DNA of 56,200 nt, from NCBI RefSeq assembly GCF_013166595.1, contig NZ_JABKKG010000014.1:1-56200 (forward strand), in the 5' to 3' direction. The stretch is from Palleniella intestinalis. GTDB lineage: Bacteria > Bacteroidota > Bacteroidia > Bacteroidales > Bacteroidaceae. Below are positions 41,488 through 50,458 of the stretch, piece after piece. How positions within the stretch are numbered: position 1 is the first letter of the stretch; each line of letters begins with the position of its first letter. The notes beneath the pieces were generated by a model that was not told the origin of the DNA, made no database searches, and saw only the letters and a program-made list of their open reading frames with translations. A program made the position numbers and the translations under genes.

Positions 41488-44415
41488 ATGAAGAAAATAT
41501 TTTTATTGATGGTTATCGCTCTTTGTGCCACGGTCAACGTGATGGCGCAGAGGGTTATCAGCGGAACATTCGTTGACAAAGACAGCGATGACGGTATCGC
41601 ACAGGTTACGGTATCGCTTCTGAAGAGAGACAGCGCCTTCGTGAAAGGTGTGATTTCTGACATTAACGGCAAATTCTCGGTGACAGCACCGAAGGACGGC
41701 AGCTATCTGCTGAAAGTGACAAGTGTGGGCTATAAGACTTTGGTCAAGCCTGTTCGGGTCAGCGGCTCCAATGTCTCTCTTGGGAAGATCACGCTTGCCC
41801 TCGATGCTGTGATGCTTAAAGAGGCTATCGTCACCGGACAGGCAGCAAAGATGACTGTCAAGGAAGATACTTTCGTATATAACGCTGCAGCTTACCATAC
41901 TCCCGAAGGCTCTGCCATAGAGGAACTTGTCAAGCGTCTTCCGGGTGCCCAAGTGGATGAGAACGGTAAGATAACCATGAATGGCAAGGAGGTAAAGAAG
42001 ATACTTGTAGACGGCAAGGAGTTCATGACAGGTGACACAGAGACCGCCTTGAAGAACCTTCCGACATCGATTATCGAGAAAGTGAAGTCCTACGACCAAA
42101 AGTCTGACCTTGCCCGTGTGACAGGCATCGATGACGGAGAGGAGGAGACTGTCCTCGACTTTGGCATCAAGCGCGGCATGAACAAGGGAATCATGGCTAA
42201 TGTGGACTTGTCCATCGGTACCGACGCCCGTTATGCCGAGCGTGGCATGGGGGCATACATGAGGGACAATCTGAAGATAATGGCATTCGGCAGTGCCAAC
42301 AACACCGGCAACAAAGGTTTCCCCGGCGGTGGTGGCGGTATGCGCTTCGGCGGTGGAAACAATGGTCTTAATGCGCACAAGATGTTGGGATTCAATGTCA
42401 ACTATCAGAATGCAAAGATTCTGAAAATCGACGGTTCGGTGCGCTGGAACCATAATGACAAGGATGTGATGTCAAAGAAATCCACAGAGAACTTCCTCAG
42501 TTCCACAAAGTCGTTCGGCAACTCTAAGTCCCAATCCTTCTCACGTGGCGACTCATGGAATGCCCAGATGCGACTCGAATGGACACCGGACACGATGACG
42601 AACATCATGTTCCGTCCGAACATCTCTATCTCCACTTCCGACAATGCGTCAAACTCTGCCGATGCAACGTTCAATGCCGACCCTTACGAGAGTGTCGGTG
42701 ACCCTCTTTCGGAAGAAGGCTTGAGCAAGTTGGAAGAACTTGGACAGCTTGTGAACTCAAAGAAAGCAAGCTCACTTTCTTACAGCAAGTCAACATCGGC
42801 GAAAGGAATGTTCCAGTTCAACCGTAAGCTGGGCAACCGCGGACGCAACATAACATTCCGTGGAAACTTCAGTTACAGTGACGGTGATTCCAAGAGTACA
42901 AGCCTTCAGGATGTGACCATATTCCAGGCGTTGGACAACAACAATTATCAAATAAACAGGTATAACGTAACTCCGACAAAGTCTTATGGCTATACATTGA
43001 AAGGAACTTACTCCGAACCGTTGGGAAAACAGATGTTCTTGCAGGCTGCATACTCATTCAAGTACTCAAAGTCGAAGAGCGACCGCAGCACTTATGACTA
43101 TTCCAATATCGGCGGATATGACCTTGTAATGCCTGTATATCGCGATTGGGAGACATATCTCGGCAGACTCAACGGCTATCCTGATTTGGGTGAATATCTT
43201 GACGAAGACTTGTCAAAGAAGTCTGAATACGATACATACACTCACGAAGGCTCTCTTCAGCTGAGGAAAATCGGCAGGAAATGGAACTATACCGTCGGAG
43301 TGATGGCACAACCACAGCACACTCGCCTTAGATACAAATACCAGGGAGCGGACGTAGATGTGAAGCGCGATGTGGTCAATTTCGCACCTTCACTTGACTT
43401 GCGTTACAAGATTTCAAAGGTCAGCCAGCTGCGCGCCACCTACCGTTCAACAACGAGCCAGCCGTCAATGACCGACCTTCTCGACATCGAAGACAACTCC
43501 GACCCTCTCAACATCTCTCAAGGCAACCCGGAACTGAAGCCTTCGTTCAATCATAATTTCCGCCTGTTCTATAATGGATATTCTCCAAATCACAGCCAGT
43601 CATGGATGACACATGTTAATTTCTCCTTGACGCAGAACAGTATTGCCAGCTGCGTGACATATGATGAAGATACCGGTGGCAAGATTACAAAGCCGGAGAA
43701 CATCAACGGTAACTGGAATCTCAATGGCGCATTGATGTACAACCGCAGCATAGACTCCGCAGGAGTGTGGAACATCAACACGTTCACAAGCGTCAATTAT
43801 CAGAACCGTGTCTCTTATCTCATGCAGGATAAGGTGACGCTGAAGAACACTACACGCTCAACAACCGTCGGCGAACGCTTGTCAATCAGCTACCGCAGTT
43901 CATGGCTTGAGGTGGAACCGAACGGACAGTTGAGTTTCGCACATACACGCAACCTGCTCCAGTCGCAGTCAAATCTTGACACATGGAACTTCAATTACGG
44001 TATGAACATCACCGTTACTGCACCGTGGGGCACTGGATTCTCTACTGACGCGCACATGAATTCCCGCAGAGGATATAACGATGCGTCCCTGAACACCAAT
44101 GAGTTTGTATGGAACGCGCAGGTTTCGCAGTCGTTCCTCAAGGGCAAGCCTCTGACACTTTCCGTGCAGTTCTACGACATACTGAAGAAACAGTCCAGCC
44201 TCTCACGCGCAATCTCGGATACGCAGCGTACCGACTCGGAGTATAACACGATAAATTCCTACGTGATGTTCCACCTTATATATAAGATAAACTCTTTCGG
44301 AGGAAAGGACGCACGCCGAGGAAATGGCAGGGACGGCGGCAGGCCTGATTTCAATGACAGCCGCTTCAGCCGTGGCGGAGGAATGGGCGGCATGCGCCCT
44401 CCTCACATGATGTGA
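41488..44415 (+). CDS. Outer-membrane beta-barrel receptor with CarboxypepD_reg domain
   Basis: A 975-residue outer-membrane protein beginning MKKIFLLMVIALCATVNVMAQ. A carboxypeptidase regulatory-like domain (about 20-105, VISGTFVDKDSDDGIAQVTVSLL) precedes a plug-like domain (about 115-215, with IEELVKRLPGAQVDENGKI and VKKILVDGKEFM). A long beta-barrel of the family-3 outer-membrane type follows. The C terminus is an unusual low-complexity tail rich in Gly, Arg and Met (GGKDARRGNGRDGGRPDF, then GGGMGGMRPPHMM), so the barrel does not end in an aromatic residue. Relatives lack SusD partners and are thought to move or bind non-glycan ligands; substrate unknown. The ATG at 41488 gives a standard signal peptide, with another six bases upstream. 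The nearby pectinesterase may be unrelated. Confidence 0.85.
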   Translation: MKKIFLLMVIALCATVNVMAQRVISGTFVDKDSDDGIAQVTVSLLKRDSAFVKGVISDINGKFSVTAPKDGSYLLKVTSVGYKTLVKPVRVSGSNVSLGKITLALDAVMLKEAIVTGQAAKMTVKEDTFVYNAAAYHTPEGSAIEELVKRLPGAQVDENGKITMNGKEVKKILVDGKEFMTGDTETALKNLPTSIIEKVKSYDQKSDLARVTGIDDGEEETVLDFGIKRGMNKGIMANVDLSIGTDARYAERGMGAYMRDNLKIMAFGSANNTGNKGFPGGGGGMRFGGGNNGLNAHKMLGFNVNYQNAKILKIDGSVRWNHNDKDVMSKKSTENFLSSTKSFGNSKSQSFSRGDSWNAQMRLEWTPDTMTNIMFRPNISISTSDNASNSADATFNADPYESVGDPLSEEGLSKLEELGQLVNSKKASSLSYSKSTSAKGMFQFNRKLGNRGRNITFRGNFSYSDGDSKSTSLQDVTIFQALDNNNYQINRYNVTPTKSYGYTLKGTYSEPLGKQMFLQAAYSFKYSKSKSDRSTYDYSNIGGYDLVMPVYRDWETYLGRLNGYPDLGEYLDEDLSKKSEYDTYTHEGSLQLRKIGRKWNYTVGVMAQPQHTRLRYKYQGADVDVKRDVVNFAPSLDLRYKISKVSQLRATYRSTTSQPSMTDLLDIEDNSDPLNISQGNPELKPSFNHNFRLFYNGYSPNHSQSWMTHVNFSLTQNSIASCVTYDEDTGGKITKPENINGNWNLNGALMYNRSIDSAGVWNINTFTSVNYQNRVSYLMQDKVTLKNTTRSTTVGERLSISYRSSWLEVEPNGQLSFAHTRNLLQSQSNLDTWNFNYGMNITVTAPWGTGFSTDAHMNSRRGYNDASLNTNEFVWNAQVSQSFLKGKPLTLSVQFYDILKKQSSLSRAISDTQRTDSEYNTINSYVMFHLIYKINSFGGKDARRGNGRDGGRPDFNDSRFSRGGGMGGMRPPHMM

Positions 44416-44465
44416 TTGTTGTTTGTTAAGGTAATGAAGTCAGAGGAATTCTGACTGATAAAATG

Positions 44466-44499
44466 AAAGGTGACGGTTCGTGATTGAATCGTCACCTTT
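44466..44499 (+). terminator. Terminator after the beta-barrel receptor
   Basis: A 10-bp stem (44466-44475 with 44490-44499), extended by inner TTC/GAA pairs, ends in CACCTTTTG. Its right arm also resembles one unit of the 22-bp CGTTACCTTTTG repeats. Confidence 0.8.
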
Positions 44500-44518
44500 T
44501 GCATTAATGACCCCAAGT

Positions 44519-44612
44519 AAGTTAGTCCACAAAATTAACAAGCAGAGAAGGCGAAAGACAAATCCATACATAACGATTGAAAATAATGTCGTTTAATTTT
44601 GCGGACTCACTT
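44519..44612. repeat. Imperfect inverted repeat carrying a TAATTTTG box in each arm
   Basis: Bases 44519-44539 are nearly the reverse complement of 44591-44612 (two mismatches and one indel), separated by about 50 bases. Each arm contains TTAATTTTG followed by GGACT, so -7-like boxes face outward in both directions. Confidence 0.65.
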
Positions 44613-44680
44613 AAGTAAACAAACATCATTCTGACTATGAAAAATCTTCCCTTTCGTGCACCGTTTCCAAAGAAAAAATG

Positions 44681-44688
44681 TAACTTTG
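44681..44688 (+). promoter_or_regulatory. -7 element of the LytTR regulator gene
   Basis: TAACTTTG, a consensus -7 box, lies 50 bases before the start codon. An additional TAATTTTG box lies further upstream at 44594-44601. Confidence 0.6.
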
Positions 44689-44737
44689 CAGCAACATAAG
44701 AAAACATCGGAAACAGATTCCCCACAACATAACGCCC

Positions 44738-45484
44738 ATGAAAATACTTGTTCTTGAAAACGACAAACATGATTTCCACCTGCTGAAGCATCTGCTGGAA
44801 GACCTCAGACCGGAGGCGGAGATTATCGGTCCCATATCCACCGTGGCGCAGGCGAAAGACTATCTGCAATACTGTCCGTATGGCATCGGCATCATCATCG
44901 CCGACATACGGCTCGATGACGGACTCAGTTTCGATGCGCTGAACTATGCTCCGGAGGACACACCGATAATCTTCACCACCACTTATGGCGACCATGCGTT
45001 GCAGGCATTCGGGTACAACAGTCTGTCGTATCTGCTCAAACCCATTGACAGCGAAGCACTTTCACAAGCATTGGACAAGGCACGCCGACTGCAAAAGCCG
45101 CACAGGAAACGGCATGCACGCAGCACTGCCGGTGAGAGTGGCTACCGCGAGCGGTTCCTTGTCAAGACCACCAAAGGCGAGAAAGTAATCCTTACAGCCA
45201 ATCTGAGGTATGTAGTCTCCGAACAGAAAACCACGTACCTGAAGCTCCAGGACGGCACTTCTTATGCCCTGCCAAAAAACCTCGACGAGGTTGCGAAGCT
45301 GCTTAATCCGAGGCTTTTCATGCGCGTGAACCGTAAGTACATCATCCCTCTCGGACAGGTTGCAGGCACCGAGAGCCTCGAAAACGGGAAGATGTCCGTC
45401 TGCCTCAAAGGAGACAATCATCCGGAGGTTATTGTCAGCCGCACACGGAAAGCGGAAGTGTGCAAATGGCTTGAATGGCACTGA
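44738..45484 (+). CDS. LytTR-family response regulator (orphan)
   Basis: A 248-residue two-domain regulator. The receiver domain (1-120) has the phospho-acceptor Asp in IIIADIRLDD (near residue 57), TTTYGDHALQAF and the switch lysine of YLLKPID. The LytTR DNA-binding domain (about 140-245) is marked by FLVKTTKGEKVIL, YVVSEQKTTYLKL and FMRVNRKYIIPL. The usual partner is a sensor kinase of the LytS/YehU type encoded next to it, but none is adjacent here, so its kinase is elsewhere or activation is different. LytTR proteins control envelope, virulence and stress genes by binding paired direct repeats. Monocistronic. Confidence 0.93.
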   Translation: MKILVLENDKHDFHLLKHLLEDLRPEAEIIGPISTVAQAKDYLQYCPYGIGIIIADIRLDDGLSFDALNYAPEDTPIIFTTTYGDHALQAFGYNSLSYLLKPIDSEALSQALDKARRLQKPHRKRHARSTAGESGYRERFLVKTTKGEKVILTANLRYVVSEQKTTYLKLQDGTSYALPKNLDEVAKLLNPRLFMRVNRKYIIPLGQVAGTESLENGKMSVCLKGDNHPEVIVSRTRKAEVCKWLEWH

Positions 45485-45556
45485 CGCTTCATCCACCAAA
45501 AACGACAATTCAGTATTTTTTGCAGGAAACATTCTTGTTCCGTCAGACAGTTTTCT

Positions 45557-45564
45557 TAATTTTG
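45557..45564 (+). promoter_or_regulatory. -7 element of the acyl-CoA ligase gene
   Basis: TAATTTTG lies about 120 bases before the start codon of the ligase. Confidence 0.55.
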
Positions 45565-45685
45565 CATACAGATGACTGCCTGATGTTGGTTTTCTATGCT
45601 GTTTTGCAAGCATAACGCAACCAAAAGCAGGCATTTGTGAACAATATATCCTAACAAGAAAGTTAAAAACAAGAAATACAAAAAC

Positions 45686-47314
45686 ATGAACGATTTCAAG
45701 ACAATTTTCGAGAGCCGTTATACCTGGATAGAAGGCTTCATGCGTAATGTGCGCAGATATGCCACAAGACAGGCTATGATATGCCACGAAACCAACACAA
45801 TATGGACTTATGCCGACCTTAACCGCGACGTCAACCGCCTGTGCAACGCATTGGCAAAGGACGGATTCAAGAAGGGCGATGTCATCATGATGCAGCTGCT
45901 CAACTGTCCTGAGTTTGCTTTTGCCTACGTCACTGCCCACAAGATGCACGGTGTCTGCGCTCCTGTGAGCTACCGAGTAAGCTGTGGCGAGCTGTCATTC
46001 AACATCGAGGACTCAAAGCCGATGGTGATTCTCTGCTGCGAATCCAAGCTCCCTGACGTGCAGGAAGCCATAAAAATCGCCAACTATACTCCGAAACGAA
46101 TCATTGTGGTTGGAGGACAGACCCATGGCGACATAATCTCTTACAGCGACTATGTGAAGGATGCATCAACGGAAGAACCGCCATTCACATGCGAATACAA
46201 CATCTATGACGAGACAACACGCCTCTACACTTCCGGTACTACAGGACGCCCGAAGGGTGTTTGCCTTACGAGCATCAATGAGGTTCTTTCCGCCCATGAC
46301 GTGATGATTCATTTCCCGATGAGCTATAAGGACGTGACCATGAACACCACACCATGGTTCCACCGTGGCGGACTGCACTGTGCCGGTCCTTGCGTTGTGT
46401 TCTATGCCGGCGCATCGCTGGTGATACAGGGCAAATTTGACGCACACATGACATTGAAGCATGTGTGGAAATACAAGATAACATTCATCATCGGTGTGCC
46501 TACCGTACTTGAAGCGCTTGCCGACGAGCAGGAGCGACAGGGCTATGACATAAGCGCACTGAAGGGCATTGTCACCATGGGCAGCCCGTTGGAACGCTCT
46601 GCATGCATCCGCTACCAGAAGGTGCTCACTCCGAACATCTTCAACGGATATGGTACGACGGAGACTTTTTGGAATACATTCCTGCGTCCGTTCGACCTTC
46701 CTGACTTCGCCGGAACAGCCGGAGCATCATGTGTGGATGATGATGTGCGGGTGGTGAAAGTCTATGAGGACCACCGTGCCGAACCGGACGACCTTGCATT
46801 GACCGACGGAAAGGAAGTTGGCGAGGTGATAATCTGCTCTCCTGCCAAGTCTCCTTATTACTATGTGAACAACGATGAGGAGACAGAGAAGAAGTACTAC
46901 AAGGGCTTTATCTACACCAACGACCTCGCCACATGGGATGAACATCAGTTCATAACCATCGTGGGACGCAAGGACGACATGATCATCTCTTCAGGAGAGA
47001 ACATCTATCCTACTGAGATTGAGGCTGTGCTCAACACACATCCGAAGGTGAAGGACTGCATCGTGACCTCCGTACCTGACAAGATTCGCGGACAGATGGT
47101 CACTGCCTACGTTGTGAGGAACGACATGTCGCTCACTCCGGAAGAGCTTGACGCATTCTGCAAGGAGAGCACAGCAATCGCCAACTTCAAGCGTCCGCGC
47201 TATTATCGCTTTGTCGAGCAGATTCCGTTCAATGCCACAGGCAAGAAGCTGCATGTGAAAATCAAGCACACTGCAGAGGTGGATTTGAAGAATGGGCTGC
47301 TCTATCGAGTATAG
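45686..47314 (+). CDS. AMP-dependent acyl-CoA synthetase/ligase
   Basis: A 542-residue member of the adenylate-forming (ANL) family. Core motifs are in order: LYTSGTTGRPKGV (phosphate-binding loop, near residue 178), NGYGTTET (near 316), YTNDLATWDEHQFITIVGRKDD (hinge and aspartate, near 412), and the catalytic lysine in FNATGKKLHVKI (near 518). It activates a carboxylic acid with ATP and transfers it to CoA. Substrate cannot be told; long-chain or aromatic acids are the commonest in close relatives. A hotdog thioesterase gene follows 100 bases downstream in the same direction, separated by a GC hairpin, so the pair may act on the same acyl-CoA pool. Confidence 0.92.
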   Translation: MNDFKTIFESRYTWIEGFMRNVRRYATRQAMICHETNTIWTYADLNRDVNRLCNALAKDGFKKGDVIMMQLLNCPEFAFAYVTAHKMHGVCAPVSYRVSCGELSFNIEDSKPMVILCCESKLPDVQEAIKIANYTPKRIIVVGGQTHGDIISYSDYVKDASTEEPPFTCEYNIYDETTRLYTSGTTGRPKGVCLTSINEVLSAHDVMIHFPMSYKDVTMNTTPWFHRGGLHCAGPCVVFYAGASLVIQGKFDAHMTLKHVWKYKITFIIGVPTVLEALADEQERQGYDISALKGIVTMGSPLERSACIRYQKVLTPNIFNGYGTTETFWNTFLRPFDLPDFAGTAGASCVDDDVRVVKVYEDHRAEPDDLALTDGKEVGEVIICSPAKSPYYYVNNDEETEKKYYKGFIYTNDLATWDEHQFITIVGRKDDMIISSGENIYPTEIEAVLNTHPKVKDCIVTSVPDKIRGQMVTAYVVRNDMSLTPEELDAFCKESTAIANFKRPRYYRFVEQIPFNATGKKLHVKIKHTAEVDLKNGLLYRV

Positions 47315-47349
47315 TTTTACGACATCCATTATTACAGCATAACACGATG

Positions 47350-47385
47350 CCGCCGGTGACTCCGCATGCATGGAGACACCGGCGG
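47350..47385 (+). terminator. GC-rich hairpin between ligase and thioesterase genes
   Basis: A perfect 9-bp stem (47350-47358 with 47377-47385) lies 35 bases after the ligase stop. It lacks a T tract, so it may only partly terminate, with read-through into the thioesterase gene 30 bases later. Confidence 0.5.
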
Positions 47386-47415
47386 TATCTTCACAGATAA
47401 GCAAACATAACCACC

Positions 47416-47856
47416 ATGGAAACAGATAATATGACCTTCCGCCACCAGATGCCGGCACAGCTGCGCTTCTCCGACATCGACAAGTTCGGGCACATGAACA
47501 ATTCCGTCTACTTCTCATTGTTCGACATGTGCAAGACACGGTACTTCATCGATGTACTCGGACAACATGTCTTTGACAGTCTCGGCATTGTCGTGGCACA
47601 CATCGACGCGAATTTCCTCGCACCGATATTCTATCCTGACGAGATTGTCCTGCAGACGACTATAACGCACCTTGGCACAAAGAGCTTCCGACTCTTCCAA
47701 CGAGCCATCAACAAAAGGACCAAGGAGGTGAAGTGCGAGTGCAACACGGTCATGGTCTTTTTCGACACAGTGCACAACCACTCCATCCCAATGCCGGAAT
47801 CCTTCAAGCAGAAGATTGCGGAATATGAGGGAGACAACAATCTTCTGACGAAATAA
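47416..47856 (+). CDS. Acyl-CoA thioesterase (4HBT hotdog family)
   Basis: A 146-residue single hotdog domain. The active-site signature is RFSDIDKFGHMNNSVYF, with the catalytic Asp and the HMNN turn typical of 4-hydroxybenzoyl-CoA thioesterase/YbgC-type enzymes. The rest (VVAHIDANFLAPIFYPDEIVLQ) matches the central strand-helix pattern. It hydrolyses acyl-CoA (or acyl-ACP) to the free acid in the cytoplasm. The upstream ligase makes acyl-CoA, so the two could form a balancing pair, or the thioesterase may serve another route. An independent promoter is not evident in the 100-base gap, which favours joint transcription. Confidence 0.9.
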   Translation: METDNMTFRHQMPAQLRFSDIDKFGHMNNSVYFSLFDMCKTRYFIDVLGQHVFDSLGIVVAHIDANFLAPIFYPDEIVLQTTITHLGTKSFRLFQRAINKRTKEVKCECNTVMVFFDTVHNHSIPMPESFKQKIAEYEGDNNLLTK

Positions 47857-47897
47857 AGCAGATTTCGGAACAATGTTTTTCCATTCGGGAACGGATT

Positions 47898-47929
47898 TTT
47901 GCATGGCAATGCTCCTCTCACTACCTTTG
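47898..47929 (+). promoter_or_regulatory. Promoter of pdxST
   Basis: TTTG at 47898-47901 and TACCTTTG at 47922-47929, spaced by 20 bases, closely match the Bacteroidetes promoter. The pdxS start follows about 65 bases later. Confidence 0.72.
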
Positions 47930-47992
47930 CACCCGACTTGAAACGGTGGGCATAAGGCACACCGTAACCAACAAAAGCAAAAGGACAAAGAA

Positions 47993-48865
47993 ATGGAAAA
48001 CAGAACAGAACTTAACCGCAACCTTGCACAAATGCTTAAGGGCGGTGTCATCATGGATGTAACTACGCCTGAACAGGCAAGAATCGCCGAGGCTGCCGGC
48101 GCATGTGCGGTAATGGCATTGGAGCGTATTCCTGCCGACATCCGTGCTGCAGGAGGCGTAAGCCGCATGAGCGACCCTAAGATGATAAAGGGCATACAGG
48201 AAGCGGTGACAATCCCTGTTATGGCGAAATGCCGCATCGGTCACTTTGTCGAGGCGCAGATACTTGAGGCTATCGAGATTGACTACATAGACGAGAGCGA
48301 GGTTCTCTCCCCTGCCGATGATGTGTACCATATCGACAAGCGCAAGTTCAATGTGCCTTTCGTCTGCGGTGCCAAAGACCTCGGCGAGGCTCTGCGACGC
48401 ATAAACGAGGGCGCAACCATGATACGCACAAAGGGCGAGCCGGGCACAGGTGATGTCATTCAGGCCGTGCGCCACATGCGCATGATGCAGAGCGAGATAC
48501 GCCGCCTTGTCTCCATGAGCGAGGATGAACTGTATGAGGCTGCCAAGCAGTTGCGCGTGCCGTTTGACCTCGTGCAGTATGTGCATGAGAACGGCAAGCT
48601 CCCTGTCGTCAATTTCGCAGCAGGAGGTGTGGCAACACCTGCCGACGCTGCCCTTATGATGCAGCTTGGCGCAGAAGGTGTGTTCGTGGGAAGCGGCATA
48701 TTCAAGAGCGGCGACCCTGTGAAGCGTGCGCAGGCTATCGTGAAGGCTGTCACAAACTACAACAATCCGAAAATCATCGCCGAACTGAGTGAGGACCTTG
48801 GCGAAGCAATGGTCGGCATCAACGAAAGTGAGATAGAGCTGCTGATGGCGGAAAGGGGCAAGTAA
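47993..48865 (+). CDS. pdxS: Pyridoxal 5'-phosphate synthase, synthase subunit
   Basis: A 290-residue TIM-barrel enzyme. Key residues are visible: the Asp of GGVIMDVT, the Schiff-base lysine in [14 protein letters not shown] (near residue 79) and the second lysine in [12 protein letters not shown] (near 147). It condenses ribose 5-phosphate, glyceraldehyde 3-phosphate and ammonia to make PLP (vitamin B6) in the cytoplasm, as a dodecamer with glutaminase subunits. Length and motifs match the family fully. The glutaminase gene pdxT starts 4 bases after the stop codon, so the two are translated from one message. Confidence 0.98.
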   Translation: MENRTELNRNLAQMLKGGVIMDVTTPEQARIAEAAGACAVMALERIPADIRAAGGVSRMSDPKMIKGIQEAVTIPVMAKCRIGHFVEAQILEAIEIDYIDESEVLSPADDVYHIDKRKFNVPFVCGAKDLGEALRRINEGATMIRTKGEPGTGDVIQAVRHMRMMQSEIRRLVSMSEDELYEAAKQLRVPFDLVQYVHENGKLPVVNFAAGGVATPADAALMMQLGAEGVFVGSGIFKSGDPVKRAQAIVKAVTNYNNPKIIAELSEDLGEAMVGINESEIELLMAERGK

Positions 48866-48869
48866 AACC

Positions 48870-49424
48870 ATGAAAATAGCTATATTGGCATTACAGGGAG
48901 CATTTGCCGAACACAGCGAAATGCTGCAACGCATTGGTGTGGAATCCTTCCTTGTCAGGAACATCGATGACTGGCAGCAGCCGAAAGACGGGCTGATAAT
49001 CCCCGGAGGCGAGAGCACTGCCATGATGCGCATCATCCGTGACGAAGGTCTTTTCACACCAATCCGTGACGCAATCCTCAACGGTCTGCCCGTCTTCGGC
49101 ACATGCGCCGGACTGATCATGCTTGACCATGAGCATCTCGGGACAATGGACATCACCGTGAAGCGCAACGCCTATGGCAGACAGCTCGGCAGTTTCCGCA
49201 CTGTCCACACAATGAAAGGCATCGGCGAGATTCCCATGACCTTCATCCGTGCGCCATACATCACTGCCGCAGGCGACAATGTCGAGGTCCTTGCCGAACT
49301 CAACGGACATATTGTTGCGGCACAACAAGGCAGCCAACTCGTCACTGCTTTCCACCCGGAACTTAACAACGACACATGCGTCCATGAGTTTTTCGTGAAG
49401 AATATTGTCAATGGCGGAGATTAA
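48870..49424 (+). CDS. pdxT: Pyridoxal 5'-phosphate synthase, glutaminase subunit
   Basis: A 184-residue class I glutamine amidotransferase. The nucleophile is the Cys of [10 protein letters not shown] (near residue 79), and the His/Glu pair lies in [10 protein letters not shown] near the C terminus. GGESTAM near residue 47 forms the oxyanion region. It releases ammonia from glutamine and channels it to PdxS. Located 4 bases after pdxS and ended by a strong terminator. Confidence 0.98.
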   Translation: MKIAILALQGAFAEHSEMLQRIGVESFLVRNIDDWQQPKDGLIIPGGESTAMMRIIRDEGLFTPIRDAILNGLPVFGTCAGLIMLDHEHLGTMDITVKRNAYGRQLGSFRTVHTMKGIGEIPMTFIRAPYITAAGDNVEVLAELNGHIVAAQQGSQLVTAFHPELNNDTCVHEFFVKNIVNGGD

Positions 49425-49452
49425 AAAAAACGGGATTGCATAATTATCAACA

Positions 49453-49492
49453 GGAGATGAACACCGAACATAAGGCGTTCATCTCCTTTATA
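49453..49492 (+). terminator. Terminator of pdxST
   Basis: A perfect 10-bp stem (49453-49462 with 49477-49486) is followed by a T-rich run. Confidence 0.88.
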
Positions 49493-49580
49493 TTTATATC
49501 TCAAATTGCCAATATACACAATTTCAGATGAAAAAATGTAATATTTGTTTTAGTTCCTTGGAAATTAGAAATAAAACAAT

Positions 49581-49588
49581 TAACTTTG
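49581..49588 (+). promoter_or_regulatory. -7 element of the toxin-antitoxin pair
   Basis: TAACTTTG lies 20 bases before the antitoxin start codon, giving a very short leader. Confidence 0.6.
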
Positions 49589-49607
49589 GAGCAAAATCGG
49601 AAAGAAC

Positions 49608-49871
49608 ATGACAACAGCAGTATTAGAAAACAAAGTTTTTGATATGATTATGGCACTCAACTTGTCAAACAGTTCACTTATGTCTATTGCCGGCAAGTTG
49701 ATTGACAAAGCAAATGCTTCGCATCCCAAAAGAATGCCGGCAGATGGCAACGCCAAGGGAGCAGACATTGAAGAAGCTCGCAGATTCATTGAAAGCCTGA
49801 AAATGACAGGAGGCAGGGAAATCCCTAACGACGAAAGGGGCATAGAGGCTCGAATTGAAAAATATCTGTAA
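49608..49871 (+). CDS. Antitoxin-like protein upstream of a PIN-domain toxin
   Basis: An 87-residue protein. The N-terminal half (MTTAVLENKVFDMIMALNLS) is helical, and the C-terminal half is charged (EEARRFIESL, then DERGIEARIEKYL), as in antitoxins that wrap around PIN toxins. No specific DNA-binding fold is recognised. The PIN gene begins 1 base after its stop codon, the standard arrangement for VapBC-like modules, and this position is the main support for the call. Such antitoxins normally block the RNase and repress their own promoter. Confidence 0.72.
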   Translation: MTTAVLENKVFDMIMALNLSNSSLMSIAGKLIDKANASHPKRMPADGNAKGADIEEARRFIESLKMTGGREIPNDERGIEARIEKYL

Positions 49872-49872
49872 T

Positions 49873-50290
49873 ATGAAAGTATTCGTTGACACCAACATCC
49901 TTATTGACCTTGCTTGCCAAAGGAAAGATTTCATTGAGGAAGCAAAGGAATTGTTTCTGTTAGGTTATACCGAGAAGATTGCCATGGCATTCTCAACATT
50001 GTCCTTTGTAAATGCTGTCTATATCTCGAAAAAATACGGTTTTACATTGGAAAGCATCAAATCTGTCCTTGCCAACATAGCTTCGTTCACAGAGATTCTT
50101 GACTTACCTAACGGCAAAAACATAACAGATACTGCTTTCCGATTGGAAAGATTTTGAAGATTGCGTGCAGACAAATGTTGCGATAGAAGGCGGATGCGAT
50201 TGCATCATCACAAGAAACAAGAAGGATTTCATCCAATCAGAGATTCCTGTTTATGCAATAAAAGAGTTTTTGGACACAACAGGATTGTAG
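49873..50290 (+). pseudogene. PIN-domain toxin, frameshifted
   Basis: The gene opens MKVFVDTNILIDLACQRKDF, with the first catalytic Asp of a PIN RNase in VDTN, and reads to a stop at about 50157 after FRLERF. In another frame the protein continues from about 50139 as DWKDFEDCVQ, then CDCIITRNKKDF, and ends DTTGL at 50290, which supplies the remaining acidic residues (DFED and the DxIITRN motif). A one-base insertion or two-base loss near 50137-50145 has split the toxin. Without the second part the active site is incomplete, so the toxin is probably inactive unless the shift is a sequencing error or is bypassed. Confidence 0.8.
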
Positions 50291-50384
50291 CAAAATGCAT
50301 GGTATACTTGACTATCAGCTCTATTATTTGCTCTTGGCTATAGGCATATTAGGCTGCGTTGTGGCATATATACCAGGCAAACTA

Positions 50385-50419
50385 AAATGAGGGCACTCCT
50401 ATTTGAAATGCCCTCATTT
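50385..50419. terminator. Bidirectional terminator between convergent genes
   Basis: AAATGAGGGCA at 50385-50395 pairs perfectly with 50409-50419. A and T runs flank both sides, fitting termination of the toxin gene and of the minus-strand beta-barrel gene that ends at 50459. Confidence 0.8.
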
Positions 50420-50458
50420 GTACACACAATTATTTTTCTGAGATTTCTCCCTGCTGGT

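Noticed and set aside
41503..42453. 316-codon minus-strand open frame inside the beta-barrel receptor
   Set aside because: Antisense shadow rich in His and Cys with no recognisable domain; the sense frame is clearly a receptor.
45062..45949. 295-codon minus-strand open frame spanning LytTR end and ligase start
   Set aside because: Runs across two sense genes and their promoter; composition is shadow-like.
47921..49168. 415-codon minus-strand open frame over pdxS/pdxT
   Set aside because: Both sense genes are certain and the antisense product shows no family features.
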